Of a stretch of DNA of 38,057 nt, positions 1 through 7,963 are shown in pieces. This DNA is from Acidobacteriota bacterium. Lineage in GTDB: Bacteria; Acidobacteriota; Vicinamibacteria; Marinacidobacterales; SMYC01. The position numbers were made by a program, and so were the translations under genes. The DNA lies in contig SMYC01000063.1 in assembly GCA_004356105.1 (NCBI GenBank), positions 1 through 38,057 on the forward strand, given 5' to 3'. Below the pieces are notes generated by a model. It did not search any database. It was not told the DNA's origin and saw only the letters and a program-made list of their open reading frames with translations. How positions within the stretch are numbered: the stretch's first letter is position 1; each line of letters starts with the position of its first letter.

Positions 1-1
1 C

Positions 2-88
2 GACATCGAGCGCGCGCTTTTACGCAAGAAACATTTCGAAAACGACCCTGACAAACATACCCACGAGGAGGAAACCGAGGATGGCTAA
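2..88 (+). CDS. HigB/Gp49-like toxin, C-terminal end (partial)
   Basis: An open frame enters from the left edge and ends at TAA 86-88, giving 28 residues rich in Lys, Arg and Glu. The run DIERALLRKKHFE resembles the usual C-terminal helix of phage-derived Gp49-like/HigB toxins, in which an (E)IERA helix is followed by a basic tail. The frame overlaps the start of the downstream helix-turn-helix gene by 8 bases, the normal toxin-before-antitoxin order of higBA modules. HigB toxins are ribosome-dependent mRNA endonucleases. The catalytic part lies outside the window, so the call rests on the tail and on the neighbour. Confidence 0.6.
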   Translation, partial: DIERALLRKKHFENDPDKHTHEEETEDG

Positions 89-407
89 GACAAAGGATGC
101 GCTCAAAATCCTCGAGCGCGTGACCGGTGCCGACGCCCAGCTGCGCGAGCTCATCAAGGAGGAGACCTGGGGCGCCCACGTCGCCAGGCTCATTTACCAA
201 GCTCGAACCGAAGCTGGGCTGACACAGCAGCAGCTCGCGGAGCTCGTCGGCACCAAACAACCCGATATAGCTCGACTCGAAGACGCCGACTATCAAGGCC
301 ACTCCCTCACCATGCTGCATCGAATCGCGACCGCGTTGAATCAGCGGCTGGAAATTGCGTTCGCCCCTGTTGGTGATCATCATGGTGGCGCAGGCAATCA
401 TGGCTGA
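81..407 (+). CDS. HigA-like antitoxin, XRE-family HTH protein
   Basis: This 108-residue protein has a classic XRE helix-turn-helix at about residues 36-90; the run LTQQQLAELVGTKQPDIARL contains helices 2 and 3. HigA-type antitoxins bind and neutralise HigB and repress their own operon. The ATG at 81 is preceded by GAGGAGGAAACC, a good ribosome-binding site, and lies inside the end of the toxin frame, so the two are translationally coupled. The tail after residue 95 (GDHHGGAGNHG) is a low-complexity His/Gly run unlike the usual family end. The downstream region carries no obvious partner. Confidence 0.85.
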   Translation: MAKTKDALKILERVTGADAQLRELIKEETWGAHVARLIYQARTEAGLTQQQLAELVGTKQPDIARLEDADYQGHSLTMLHRIATALNQRLEIAFAPVGDHHGGAGNHG

Positions 408-457
408 GCCGGCCTGGGTGAGACTCGCTGCGGAGCTCAAGTGTGTATTCCATGCGC

Positions 458-787
458 TCACGTTGGTGCTCCTTCGAAAGGCCACACGACGCCTTCGGCT
501 TCGTGCGCGGCTCGCGCTGCCCGCCTGAGTGAGGCCTTATCGGCAAGAAACGCCCCAAGTGCGTCGAACTGCCTGAGCGCCGTATCCAAACTCTCTTCCG
601 TCGCCGCCACGACCAAGCTCAACTCATCGGCGAGAGCTTGTAACTCGGACTCGTCGAATTCGGGATCGTACGAGGCGACCGCACGCCGCATCATGTCGCT
701 CGTCGAGAGATTGAGGGCGGCCGCCTGCGCCTCGATCGCCGCTTTCTCTTCTGGCGTGACCAGTAAGTTGATACGTTCGGATCTCAT
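458..787 (-). CDS. ribbon-helix-helix protein (DUF1778/MobC-like)
   Basis: A 109-residue protein whose first 40 residues have the pattern of a ribbon-helix-helix DNA-binding domain: a basic N-terminal strand (RSERINLLVTPEEKAAIEAQ) followed by two helices including the segment LSTSDMMRRAV. Such domains occur in DUF1778 antitoxins and in plasmid mobilisation accessory proteins. The rest is an acidic, Leu/Ala-rich helix (about 45-85) that could be a dimerisation or partner-binding tail. No GNAT-type toxin, the usual DUF1778 partner, is visible beside it. The next gene to the left is on the other strand, tail to tail. Confidence 0.7.
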   Translation of the reverse strand: MRSERINLLVTPEEKAAIEAQAAALNLSTSDMMRRAVASYDPEFDESELQALADELSLVVAATEESLDTALRQFDALGAFLADKASLRRAARAAHEAEGVVWPFEGAPT

Positions 788-813
788 GTCCGCATTGAAG
801 TTCGGACGCGAGA

Positions 814-990
814 CTAGGACGCCGACGATAGGCCGGTCTGGTGAGTAAGCGATTGACCTTGCGCGACATCTTCACGGCGCGCGGTCTCACTGTGCGTGGT
901 TATGTTGCGGTCGTGCACGTTTCCCGTAGGGTCAATATATTCATACGGCTTCGCGATGGTAGAAACGGAGTAACCCGCCAAGCCGTTCAC
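814..990 (-). CDS. possible small ORF, 58 aa, unrecognised
   Basis: A GTG-started frame of 58 codons ends at TAG 814-816, just upstream of the ribbon-helix-helix gene on the same strand. The middle reads PYEYIDPTGNVHDRN, which looks protein-like, and third codon positions are mostly G or C as in neighbouring genes. No clear Shine-Dalgarno sequence is present and a stop lies shortly upstream, so it could be a remnant rather than a live gene. No family is recognised. Confidence 0.22.
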   Translation of the reverse strand: MNGLAGYSVSTIAKPYEYIDPTGNVHDRNITTHSETARREDVAQGQSLTHQTGLSSAS

Positions 991-1619
991 GGCACTGAAT
1001 GGCGCCTTCTAGATCGTTAGTCTGAGCGATCGCGGGCTCGGGGAACAATAAGAGATTGTCCTTGCCTTGATGATTCCTCTCGTGATGATGATGTGCCACA
1101 TACTTGACCCTACGGGGTCCCTGGGGCTAGAGACGGGCGCATCGCTCCGGCCGGGTCGAGTTTTGCTGGGTCGAGGGGTTGAGCTTTTTGCCGCCGCTCA
1201 GGAAGTAGAGCACGGAGCCTCGCTCGAAGACCGAGGCATCGGGCTCGACGTGGAAGGCGACGGGCTGTCCGAGCCGCGTGAGCGCGAGCGATGTGGTATC
1301 GAGCTTGCTCTTCCTTGAGAGCCACGCACTCAAAGAAACCGCAAACGAAATGCCGGGCCGAGGACATCCTTTCCCGCTGATTCAAGTGGAGCAGGTGTCT
1401 ACACTATTGATGACGGCCTTCGCCTTCCGACTGAGTCTTGGCACATTACGGGGGTGCGCGGTGTGCTTTCGTCGGAGCGACCCGATCAGCGAACTCCGTT
1501 GCGGGCTCGACCAGCCGGCTTTGCTTTTTGCAGACCACAGGGCGACGAGAGGCTTAACTCGCTACGGTCAGTGCTGCTCGAGCTACGCAAGGAGCCAACG
1601 CGCCGCCAGTACCGTCTCG
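991..1619. other. non-coding or decayed stretch
   Basis: Apart from the fragment at 1127-1333, no frame in this stretch looks like a protein on either strand. Base composition is mixed, and no tRNA, hairpin terminator or convincing promoter was found. It probably represents eroded gene sequence between the ribbon-helix-helix gene and the PilZ gene. Confidence 0.4.
1127..1333 (-). pseudogene. fragment of a larger exported-protein gene (decayed)
   Basis: On the minus strand one frame reads SLALTRLGQPVAFHVEPD followed by SVLYFLSGGKKLNP. This resembles a short stretch found in large exported proteins (for example the pattern 'L-R-G-PVA-HVEP...GSVLYFVS-G...NPYG' known to me from C25-peptidase-like proteins). 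The similarity stops on both sides, there is no signal peptide and no domain end, and the frame runs into unrelated sequence. It is best read as a decayed internal piece of a gene. The family assignment is from memory of the motif and is weak. Confidence 0.3.
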
Positions 1620-1964
1620 TTAAGCCAGAATCGGATTTCGGGAGGGCGCGGTGACACACCTGGCAATCGCCTCTAGATCTGCGGGCTTGGTGTCTTCGAA
1701 AATGACTCCGAAGCCGATCGGCGCCTCGCTGCCCACAACCTTGCCACGGGTCTTGATCCGCCTGCCTTCCAGCTCGAATTCGACAACCACCGTCTGACCG
1801 TTCTCGGGCGGCGAGGAGTCGTCGAGCCAGATGCCGCCGCAAGACAGGTCCGAGGAGCGGCGGTCGAAAACGACATTCTCGATCGAGTAGTGCACGTCGG
1901 CAACGAACGCCACTCGCTCGCTGCCTCGACGCTCTGAACTTGTCATGGTTCGACCCGGTTGCAT
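1620..1964 (-). CDS. PilZ-domain protein
   Basis: A single PilZ domain fills this 114-residue protein. The two c-di-GMP-binding elements are visible: the arginine motif RRGSER at about residues 12-17 and the D-x-S-x-x-G-like motif DLSCGGIWLD at about 39-48, followed by beta strands (VVVEFELEGR, TRGKVVGS, GFGVIFED). PilZ proteins bind c-di-GMP and pass the signal to motility, exopolysaccharide or transcription targets. No output domain is attached, so it would act as an adaptor. A second ATG (1946, MTSSERRG) is an equally plausible start; neither has a strong ribosome-binding site. Confidence 0.85.
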   Translation of the reverse strand: MQPGRTMTSSERRGSERVAFVADVHYSIENVVFDRRSSDLSCGGIWLDDSSPPENGQTVVVEFELEGRRIKTRGKVVGSEAPIGFGVIFEDTKPADLEAIARCVTAPSRNPILA

Positions 1965-2633
1965 AACCTAGTTCGACGCTCGGACATATGCGCAATCTCC
2001 TTCGGCGAGAGCGCAATATCCAGGATGCGCCCGATACTAGGCCGCTGGAGCCGCCCGCCCTGGGCAAAGTGATGGCCATTGCGAAGGTAGTATCGGGCAG
2101 TGTCGGATTGTTCTGAAGAAGGGCGCATTCGTCTGGCTTGAATGCAAACAACGTGCCGCAGCGGCGTTTACCCAAGATATTGCGACATAAGGGCTTGCGA
2201 GTCACGAGCTGACACAGAAGTGGGAATACTCCCACGAGAATGCGAGGTTTCCACTACAGGCGAAGGTCCATATCTGGAAGCGGCGAACAGCGCCTCCTAT
2301 CGCGACTGAAGCAGCATAAGACGGACGATCTTTCATCTCGCTGGAACCGCCGCTATGTTCGGAGCGAGATGGGTTAAGGAGAACGGACAAAAGCAGGGCT
2401 AGGCGTCGATCTGCTGAGTTCCTCTAGATCCAAGCGCACCATGTGGTCGTCGCTCAGTGCTTCGGCGGAACAGTCTTCAGTATCCGCTCGACGGCTCGTT
2501 TGATCTTCTACTCGTTCCTCGCGGACGTGTCGCTGACCTAATCGGTGGCTGTCCCGCATAAGAGAAGCTACCGGTCCGGGAGTTCCACATGAGTGAAACT
2601 CAGCGGTGTCGACTTCGCTCCAGTCGCTCATAT
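1965..2633. other. intergenic stretch without recognisable genes
   Basis: About 670 bases with no convincing protein on either strand; the open frames have no family resemblance and no ribosome-binding sites. The only structure seen is a perfect 11-bp inverted repeat, GCCCGATACTA at 2029-2039 and TAGTATCGGGC at 2088-2098, with a 48-base spacer. This is too long a loop for a terminator but could be a pair of protein-binding half sites or a remnant of an element. Confidence 0.4.
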
Positions 2634-3188
2634 CTAGGGCTGGCGGTCGTAATAATTCCGAATCACGATCTCGTTCTGGAAATTCTCGTTCTTGATCCGG
2701 ACGATGAGGACGAGCTGCCTTCCCTCCATCCCGAAAGTCTCCTGGACTTCACCGATCTGTTCTCCACTCGTCCTTACGGTGATTTGCTGACCGTCCCACT
2801 TGGCCACGGCGTCCAGCTTCGCTCCCCAGGGCGTCTGTCGAGCATGCTTCCTGCCGTCGAGATAGTAGATCCGCAGGTTGTCATCCCGGTCGAAGATGCT
2901 CAAATCTTGCTCTGTTTGCGCGATCTCGATCTCGTCGATGGCCCGCGCGAGCTGGATCAAGCGCTCGACGAGACGGCCACGCTCGAGGTGGGTCATACCG
3001 TGAGTCACGTCCTCTCCCACTCCTCCGAGAACCTGGCTTTCGGTGTCGTCGCTCGCCTGAACGTCGAGCTCCCAAGTACCGCTGAAGTCAGGCTTTTGAG
3101 CCTGCGCCTGCGCGGCTCCAGGAAACGCCGCAACGAGTAGCACGGCCACCATGAAGATTGCCGCGAGGGATGTGTCTGATCTGTGCAT
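2634..3188 (-). CDS. secreted lipocalin-like hypothetical protein
   Basis: The protein has 184 residues from the ATG at 3188, which follows an excellent ribosome-binding site (GGAGG, 4 bases before the start). A Sec signal peptide ends near AAQAQAQ (residues ~30). The mature part opens with PDFSGTWELD, the G-x-W start of a lipocalin-like strand common in exported proteins of Acidobacteria-type genomes, and ends in alternating strands (QITVRTSG, QLVLIVRIKN, NEIVIRNYY) typical of a small beta-barrel. An acidic helical insertion lies at about 70-115. It follows the gene at 3202 by only 13 bases, so the two are probably co-transcribed. Ligand unknown. Confidence 0.7.
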   Translation of the reverse strand: MHRSDTSLAAIFMVAVLLVAAFPGAAQAQAQKPDFSGTWELDVQASDDTESQVLGGVGEDVTHGMTHLERGRLVERLIQLARAIDEIEIAQTEQDLSIFDRDDNLRIYYLDGRKHARQTPWGAKLDAVAKWDGQQITVRTSGEQIGEVQETFGMEGRQLVLIVRIKNENFQNEIVIRNYYDRQP

Positions 3189-3201
3189 GTTTCCTCCGTT
3201 G

Positions 3202-3561
3202 TTATTGCTCGAAGGCCTCATAGGAGACGATCGGCCAGAACTCGTCATCGCGAATCCGCAGTCCTAGGACGCCTCCCTCTCTGGCCTCCACTTTGAAGCG
3301 GAAGAATGTCGAGAAATACGTACCATATCGCGACTCCACGCCGGTGTCGATGAGCTCACGCTCCTCGTCGGCCTCGCGAGGGCGGCAGAGATAGACGGAG
3401 GCGTCTCGCTCGGTCATCTCGACAACGCTGTCGCCGACGTGATTGAGCCCCAGGCCGAAACATGTCGAGGGAGCCGCATCGGGGGTGGTTATCAGCATCG
3501 ACGCCACAGCAACACAAACAGCTGCGGTTGGTCGCCGTGTTTTGCGCGTTCCCATTCCCAT
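3202..3561 (-). CDS. small secreted hypothetical protein
   Basis: A 119-residue product with a basic N-terminus (MGMGTRKTRR) and a hydrophobic segment ending near ITTPDAAPS, which reads as a Sec signal peptide. The mature part is charged and probably mostly beta (RYGTYFSTFFRFKVEAR, GVLGLRIRDDEFWPI), with two cysteines (in STCFG and VYLCRP) that could pair in the periplasm. No family is recognised. It sits immediately upstream of, and close enough to share a transcript with, the lipocalin-like gene. No ribosome-binding site stands out at this start and an alternative is not obvious. Confidence 0.5.
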   Translation of the reverse strand: MGMGTRKTRRPTAAVCVAVASMLITTPDAAPSTCFGLGLNHVGDSVVEMTERDASVYLCRPREADEERELIDTGVESRYGTYFSTFFRFKVEAREGGVLGLRIRDDEFWPIVSYEAFEQ

Positions 3562-3612
3562 ATCTGTTTTAAATTATCGCCGCGATGGATCTCGGCAAAG
3601 ATGGACAGCGCG

Positions 3613-5148
3613 TCAACGCGACCGTGAAAGCGCCCGCTCTTTGCGTTGTCGCTGGATTTCGCTTTGGCGATAGGCGATGTAGTACTTGTAGATGTTGCTG
3701 ACATATTGCACCGTCTCACGTCCGATCTCGTGCGCGGCGATCACTTCGACGTTATCGAACCACACATTCGGATCGAGCCCGCTCGCCTCTGCTTTGCGAC
3801 GCAATCCGCGCACGCGCGCCGGACCTGCGTTGTACGACGCGAACGTAAAGAGCGTTTGCTCGACCTCGTCCATGTCTTCTCCGGCGAAGTAGCGGTCTTT
3901 TACGAAGCGTAGATATTTCGTGCCCGCGTGGATGTTGTTGTCGAGGATCTCGATATTGGGAATACCGACATTCGCGTCTGCTGCCGTTGTCGGAAGAAGC
4001 TGCATGACGCCGACCGCTCCCGCGCCGCTGCGCACGCTCTGATCGAGGCGCGATTCCTGATAGCCGAGTGCGGCGAGCATGAGATAGTCGAAATCGTACT
4101 GGTCACCATATTTCCGGAAGAGATCGATGGTCGCGCGGAACTTGGTCATCTCCGAGCTCGAGAGCGCATGCTCGACCCACTTCGTGTTCTTGAGATAGCG
4201 CTTGAAGATCATGTTGCCGAGGAGCGTACCCTTGCGGTTCAGGCGAATGAAGGCGTTTACTTCCTCGGCAAGCTTCGGGCTGTTCTTGCGGAACGCCCAA
4301 GCGATCTCGCCGCCAGTGCGCACCGCGAGCCCGTGATGAACGGTGATGTTGTCGAAGATTTGAACCCAGAAATCCGCTTTCGTGCTGTCGACAATCACGA
4401 TAGGGATGAGGCCGGCATCGACCATCTGGAGCAAGTCTTCGTCTTCCATGTGCTCGTCGGCGAGCACGAGACGGGCCGGGTCCTTCCCGGCGGCTCGGAG
4501 CTCTTCGTTCAACAACTGCAAGCTGTCGTAATAGCTGCTCGACGCCCGCACGTGAATCTCTTGGCCGGAGAGGTCATGAAGCTCGGATAAAGGTGGCGCA
4601 CTCGGCCCGGTGACGACGAGCTCGCTCACGCCCGTCCATCCGGCTTCGGAAAAGTCGACGAGCCTCAGACGCTCCGGAGTGATCGTGAGATTGGCGGCGG
4701 CTATATCGGCGCGGCCGTCCAGGAGCGCCGGGATCAACTGATTCCTTGCGACGGGGATGATGGCGACATGGACTTTGAGATGGCCCGTATTCAGGTTCTC
4801 GTTGAGCGCTTTTTCGAACGCTTGAAGTGCGTCGTAGGTGATCCCGCGCTGAGTGGCGCCGTCGAGAAAATACCCGGTCATGCTGACGGTCACGACGGCC
4901 CTGATAACGCGGCGCTCGATCATGCCATCGAAATCTCCCGTCCATGCCCGGGCCCGCGGAAAAAGCTCCGACGGAAAAGCGTCCCCGCTGGCTGCGAGGA
5001 TGAGAGGCTCCGATACGGCCTCTGCTTCCGCTTGCGTGGCTGTCTCGGGGGCCGCCATGGCTGCGTCGACGGTCTCGGTGCCCGGCTCGGGGCTCGTCAC
5101 GCAACCGGCGCTCAGTGCTAAGACGACTAGCGTTAAACGGGTTTTCAT
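3613..5148 (-). CDS. MltF-like membrane-bound lytic murein transglycosylase
   Basis: A 511-residue lipoprotein with the two-part architecture of MltF. After a signal peptide with lipobox LSAGC comes a solute-binding-protein family 3 domain (about residues 60-300; for example RGITYDALQAFEKALNE and the segment NLTITPERLRLVDFSE). It is followed by an SLT domain whose catalytic glutamate sits in GYQESRLDQS, with the typical GAGAVGVMQLLPTTA and FASYNAGPARVR motifs. MltF cleaves peptidoglycan glycan strands to 1,6-anhydro ends at the outer membrane; the binding domain modulates activity. The start at 5148 has GGAGGTG a few bases upstream, so the 12-codon upstream extension is unlikely. It points away from the convergent pseudogene remnant beside it. 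Confidence 0.9.
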   Translation of the reverse strand: MKTRLTLVVLALSAGCVTSPEPGTETVDAAMAAPETATQAEAEAVSEPLILAASGDAFPSELFPRARAWTGDFDGMIERRVIRAVVTVSMTGYFLDGATQRGITYDALQAFEKALNENLNTGHLKVHVAIIPVARNQLIPALLDGRADIAAANLTITPERLRLVDFSEAGWTGVSELVVTGPSAPPLSELHDLSGQEIHVRASSSYYDSLQLLNEELRAAGKDPARLVLADEHMEDEDLLQMVDAGLIPIVIVDSTKADFWVQIFDNITVHHGLAVRTGGEIAWAFRKNSPKLAEEVNAFIRLNRKGTLLGNMIFKRYLKNTKWVEHALSSSEMTKFRATIDLFRKYGDQYDFDYLMLAALGYQESRLDQSVRSGAGAVGVMQLLPTTAADANVGIPNIEILDNNIHAGTKYLRFVKDRYFAGEDMDEVEQTLFTFASYNAGPARVRGLRRKAEASGLDPNVWFDNVEVIAAHEIGRETVQYVSNIYKYYIAYRQSEIQRQRKERALSRSR

Positions 5149-5238
5149 GGGACACCTCCGCGCGGGATTATGCCCCAGACGCATCCCCGCGCGCTAGGGT
5201 GCTAAGCTTCAACCCTATTCTAGACAGAGCCATCGCGC

Positions 5239-5471
5239 GTCGACGGAAGCGCTGGTGCGCATGTGGCTGGGGCGTGGGGTATCGCATTTGGCATTCTTCC
5301 ATTCCAGAGAAAGCCTGCCTTGGTTCTCGGGTTCGTAGCACTCGGGATGAGCGTGGCCTGCGTCTATACCCGCTATCACCACGGGTCGATGTGCCGGTTG
5401 GTTTCATGGCGGGCCTGCTCGGCACCGTCATTAGCTACGAGCTGAACGCGTCAAAAGCTCCAGCCGAATGA
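5239..5471 (+). pseudogene. PAP2-family phosphatase remnant, frameshifted
   Basis: The plus strand carries the C-terminal half of a PAP2 (type 2 phosphatidic acid phosphatase) protein in two frames. The first frame gives GAHVAGAWGIAFGIL, matching the PSGH-type motif region and following helix, and then VACVYTRYHHG, the R-Y-H motif containing the catalytic histidine. The next frame continues DVPVGFMAGLLGTVISYELN, the usual D-x-x-x-G-x-x-x-G helix and protein end at TGA 5469. Joining them needs one extra base in the GGG at 5383-5385 (giving H-G-V-D). The N-terminal half is missing. It overlaps the end of the DUF481 gene by 21 bases, tail to tail. Confidence 0.65.
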
Positions 5472-6476
5472 GGTCGTGATCCCGAAGTCGTTGCGATTGG
5501 AGAGAGCGCTCGGAGGATCGCTGTCGAAGCTCTCGAAGAAACCCAGCTGCCAGAAGAGATCTTTGAAGAGCTCGAGCCTGAGCTTGGCGTCGGCTTGAAT
5601 TCGCACGCGACCCGCATCAAGCACGTTCGGAAGAAAGAGCGCGCTCGCGGTGATCTGGATTTCGGGGGAGTTGAAGCGAAACGTGTCGAAGAGGACGCCA
5701 CCGACGATCTCGATGTTCTGGATGAAGTCTGTATCCGTGAATTTCTCGTTCGAGAGCGCCGCGCCGCCGAGCACGGAGAACGTGGTCCGGTTCGTTTGCA
5801 CGAGCCTTCGGCCGATCCCCCCTCCGAAGAGACCACGAACCTCGAGAGCTTGATTGTCGTTCTTTTGGATCTGTCCGATCCCGATGGAGAACCAACGATC
5901 TCGAAAATGACGCGAATAGGTTATGTCCAAATTCTGTCGGTTGACCGGTTCCGCGCCTTCCTGGGTCTTGTAGAGCGAATTGAAGGCAGCCTTGGCGTCG
6001 TAGTTTTCTCCGACATACGTTGTCTCCGCATTGAGCGACCAGCTCGTCGCGCTCGAAGCAATCGTGAAGTCGTAGCCGAGATTGATAGAGCCGTCCAAAC
6101 GTTGGAAGAAGCTCTCCTGGACCGGCTCGATGGAAACGATGCGCGCCTGGTCCAAGGTATGGGTACCCGCGAGCGTCTGCACCTCTATCTTCCCGCTCTC
6201 TTCACCGGGCGCAACCACGCCCAGATAGCGGATCCCCGACTGAAGCTCGAACTGATAAGGATGTTCGCTCTCGATGTACTCGATCTTGTTCCACTCGATG
6301 TTGATCGTGCCGAATCCAATGCTTTTGACGGTGAGCTTGCCGCGCGCGAGCTTTTTGATCTCGCAATGGATCCTATCGCCGTTGACGAAGTAGACGATGT
6401 CCGTTTTGTCGCGACCGTAGAGCGGTTGGATGCCCAAGACCACGAAGGTCAGGACCATGAGTCGTCGTGAGAGCAT
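5451..6476 (-). CDS. DUF481 outer-membrane beta-barrel protein
   Basis: A signal peptide (MLSRRLMVLTFVVLGIQPLYG) is followed by an Sm/PilP-like beta region (about 25-110) with the pattern VYFVNGDRIHCEIKKL and ARGKLTVKSIGFGTINI. Then comes a DUF481 barrel (about 130-340) built of alternating strands (INLGYDFTIASSATSWSL, YSRHFRDRWFSIGIG), ending in an aromatic residue (FGITTSFGWSF) as outer-membrane barrels do. DUF481/YdiY-like proteins are outer-membrane barrels of unknown role. The ATG at 6476 has GGAG with an 8-base spacer; an in-frame ATG at 6482 is possible but too close to that site. Confidence 0.85.
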   Translation of the reverse strand: MLSRRLMVLTFVVLGIQPLYGRDKTDIVYFVNGDRIHCEIKKLARGKLTVKSIGFGTINIEWNKIEYIESEHPYQFELQSGIRYLGVVAPGEESGKIEVQTLAGTHTLDQARIVSIEPVQESFFQRLDGSINLGYDFTIASSATSWSLNAETTYVGENYDAKAAFNSLYKTQEGAEPVNRQNLDITYSRHFRDRWFSIGIGQIQKNDNQALEVRGLFGGGIGRRLVQTNRTTFSVLGGAALSNEKFTDTDFIQNIEIVGGVLFDTFRFNSPEIQITASALFLPNVLDAGRVRIQADAKLRLELFKDLFWQLGFFESFDSDPPSALSNRNDFGITTSFGWSF

Positions 6477-6790
6477 GACCATATCTCCGCGAGAGGATGG
6501 AAAAAGGCCGCGTTCCGAAGACGCCGGAAGAACGAGCTCTTTTGCAATATCACTTCATCCGGTTTAGGAAGCTGGCGGCTGTCCGGCTATTTTATTTGTT
6601 CTAGAAACTATCCGCCACAATGATTCTCGAGCCTGTCACGATGTTGAACGGAATATGCACTTGCCGCGCTGGGCCTGTGGCTCACCGCCGCGCTCCTGGG
6701 AGGAGTTGCAAGGCAAGAAAAAACCAGCGAGCTCTCACCGGCTGAAGACCAGCGTGGTGAAACACAGATGGCGGGCAGGCGAGTTCTCGT
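6477..6790. other. intergenic region upstream of DUF481 gene
   Basis: About 310 bases with an AT-rich patch around 6585-6620 that could hold promoters for genes on either side. No protein, RNA or terminator was recognised. Confidence 0.35.
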
Positions 6791-7132
6791 CTACCCCCAA
6801 CTTATTGCTCCCGCCGAACGTCTTCCATTTCGATCATCGTGGGGCGCGCCGCCTCGATCTTGAGCACGTCGTACTCCGTCACGGGGATCGCCGTCACTTC
6901 GGCGAGTCGCCCGCGCCCATGGCCACGATCGTTCATTTCCAAGGTGATAAAACCGAACGCCCGGAAGGCCCGTTTTCGGCTCCTCGCCCGGAAAGTAGAG
7001 AGGGTGCTCCGTCAGGTTGATGACAGTGCTGCCGTTCTGACCCGGATAGACGCGAACCCAATTCACCTTCTGCGGTAAACTGCCCGTCACTCGGGCGACG
7101 CCCCGACCGCCGGCGCGCAGTTTTTTTTGCAT
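6791..7132 (-). pseudogene. frameshifted unknown gene remnant
   Basis: Two consecutive frames on the minus strand look like one real protein. The first reads VNWVRVYPGQNGSTVINLTE then HPLYFPGEEPKTGL. The second, from about 6960 down, reads FGFITLEMNDRGHGRGRLAE then VTAIPVTEYDVLKIEAARPT and ends MEDVRREQ at the stop 6791-6793. A single-base change near 6960-6975 would join them. The upstream part runs into unrelated sequence at the poly-T run near 7121-7128, so the N-terminus is lost. The family was not recognised; the sequence suggests a beta-rich C-terminal region. Confidence 0.45.
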
Positions 7133-7246
7133 CGCTTCCTGCAGGACGCTTACATCATGCGCATCGACTTCGCCGCCGGCCGCGGAGGCTTCCGCTGGAT
7201 GTGGACCTTCAGCGACATCTTCGAGACCAAGTGGAGAATCTACTGA
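7115..7246 (+). pseudogene. C-terminal tail of a lost upstream gene
   Basis: A frame open from the poly-T junction ends HRFLQDAYIMRIDFAAGRGG then FRWMWTFSDIFETKWRIY and a stop at 7244-7246. The aromatic, strand-like ending is typical of the last strands of an outer-membrane beta-barrel or other exported protein, but I cannot name the family. Its TGA overlaps the ATG of the next fragment (TGATG), so the two were once adjacent coupled genes. Everything upstream of about 7115 belongs to unrelated sequence on the other strand, so only the tail survives. Confidence 0.45.
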
Positions 7247-7440
7247 TGGGGTCGCCGTCGCCGTCGAAGCTCGCTTCGCTGATTCTCGCGCTCACCATGT
7301 TCGCCCGGCCGGCCGCTGCCCAGAAGTTCTACTCGGATGACCCGCTCGAGAAAGAACCGCCGCTCTGGCCCGGTGATTTGATGGCTGGCGTCCGACTTGG
7401 GCGCGAGCAACGCCGGGACGCACCGTTGAGGTTAGAATAG
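7246..7440 (+). pseudogene. truncated N-terminus of an exported-protein gene
   Basis: The ATG at 7246 starts a clear Sec signal peptide (KLASLILALTMFARPAAAQ) followed by KFYSDDPLEKEPP, a mature start like those of exported proteins in Acidobacteria-type genomes ('(Q)-x-FY-x-DDP-x-x-x-EP'). After about residue 40 the sequence becomes Arg-rich and structureless and stops at 7438-7440. The frame is 64 residues, far too short for that type of protein. It is coupled by TGATG to the fragment before it. It may still be translated, but the product would be only a secreted stub. Confidence 0.5.
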
Positions 7441-7492
7441 GGCCGCACTCGGCAGCTTGGGTAGCGCTGCCACCTCCCAAGGAGTAGATACA

Positions 7493-7963
7493 TTGACAGT
7501 CCTCAAGGCCTCATTCTTGTTTTGCATGCTCGTATCGGCGAGCTTCGCCGCCGCTCAGGAGCCGTTCATCGAGCTCATGCGCTCGGACCTTCGCACGGAA
7601 AAAGTGGCGATCCTCTCGGAATCCATGGCGTTTAGCGAAGCCGACGCGGACGTCTTCTGGCCTCTTTACCGGGAATACGAGCTGGAGATCTCGAAGCTCG
7701 GCGATCGCCGCCTCAAGTTGCTCAGGCAGTATGCAAGCACGTATGAAAGTCTCTCGAATGAGGACGCGAAGCGGCTGGCCCAAGCCTGGTTCAAGCTTCA
7801 GGAAGACCATCTGAAGCTCAAGAAGAAATATTTCGGGCGCGTCGAAAAAGCACTCTCCACGACGATCGCTGCCCGATTCCTTCAAGTCGAGCATCAAATT
7901 CAACTGCTCGTCGAGCTTGGCCTCGCATCCGAGACGCCGCTCGTCAAACCGGCGAAGAAATGA
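7493..7963 (+). CDS. small secreted helical protein (Spy/CpxP-like in shape)
   Basis: A 156-residue product from the TTG at 7493, chosen because AAGGAG lies 8 bases upstream. The signal peptide ends near SFAAAQ. The mature part is almost entirely charged helix (LRTEKVAILSESMAFSEADA, LYREYELEISKLGDRRLKLL, LKKKYFGRVEKAL), resembling in size and style the periplasmic Spy/CpxP-like helical proteins, though no LTxxQ motif is seen. The function is unknown; a periplasmic chaperone or stress sensor is a guess from shape. The stop overlaps the ATG of the following efflux-adaptor remnant (ATGA), so it was once the first gene of an efflux operon. Confidence 0.7.
   Translation: MTVLKASFLFCMLVSASFAAAQEPFIELMRSDLRTEKVAILSESMAFSEADADVFWPLYREYELEISKLGDRRLKLLRQYASTYESLSNEDAKRLAQAWFKLQEDHLKLKKKYFGRVEKALSTTIAARFLQVEHQIQLLVELGLASETPLVKPAKK

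Noticed and set aside
2589..3140. A 183-codon plus-strand frame
   Set aside because: Antisense to the lipocalin-like gene, which has a signal peptide and a strong ribosome-binding site.
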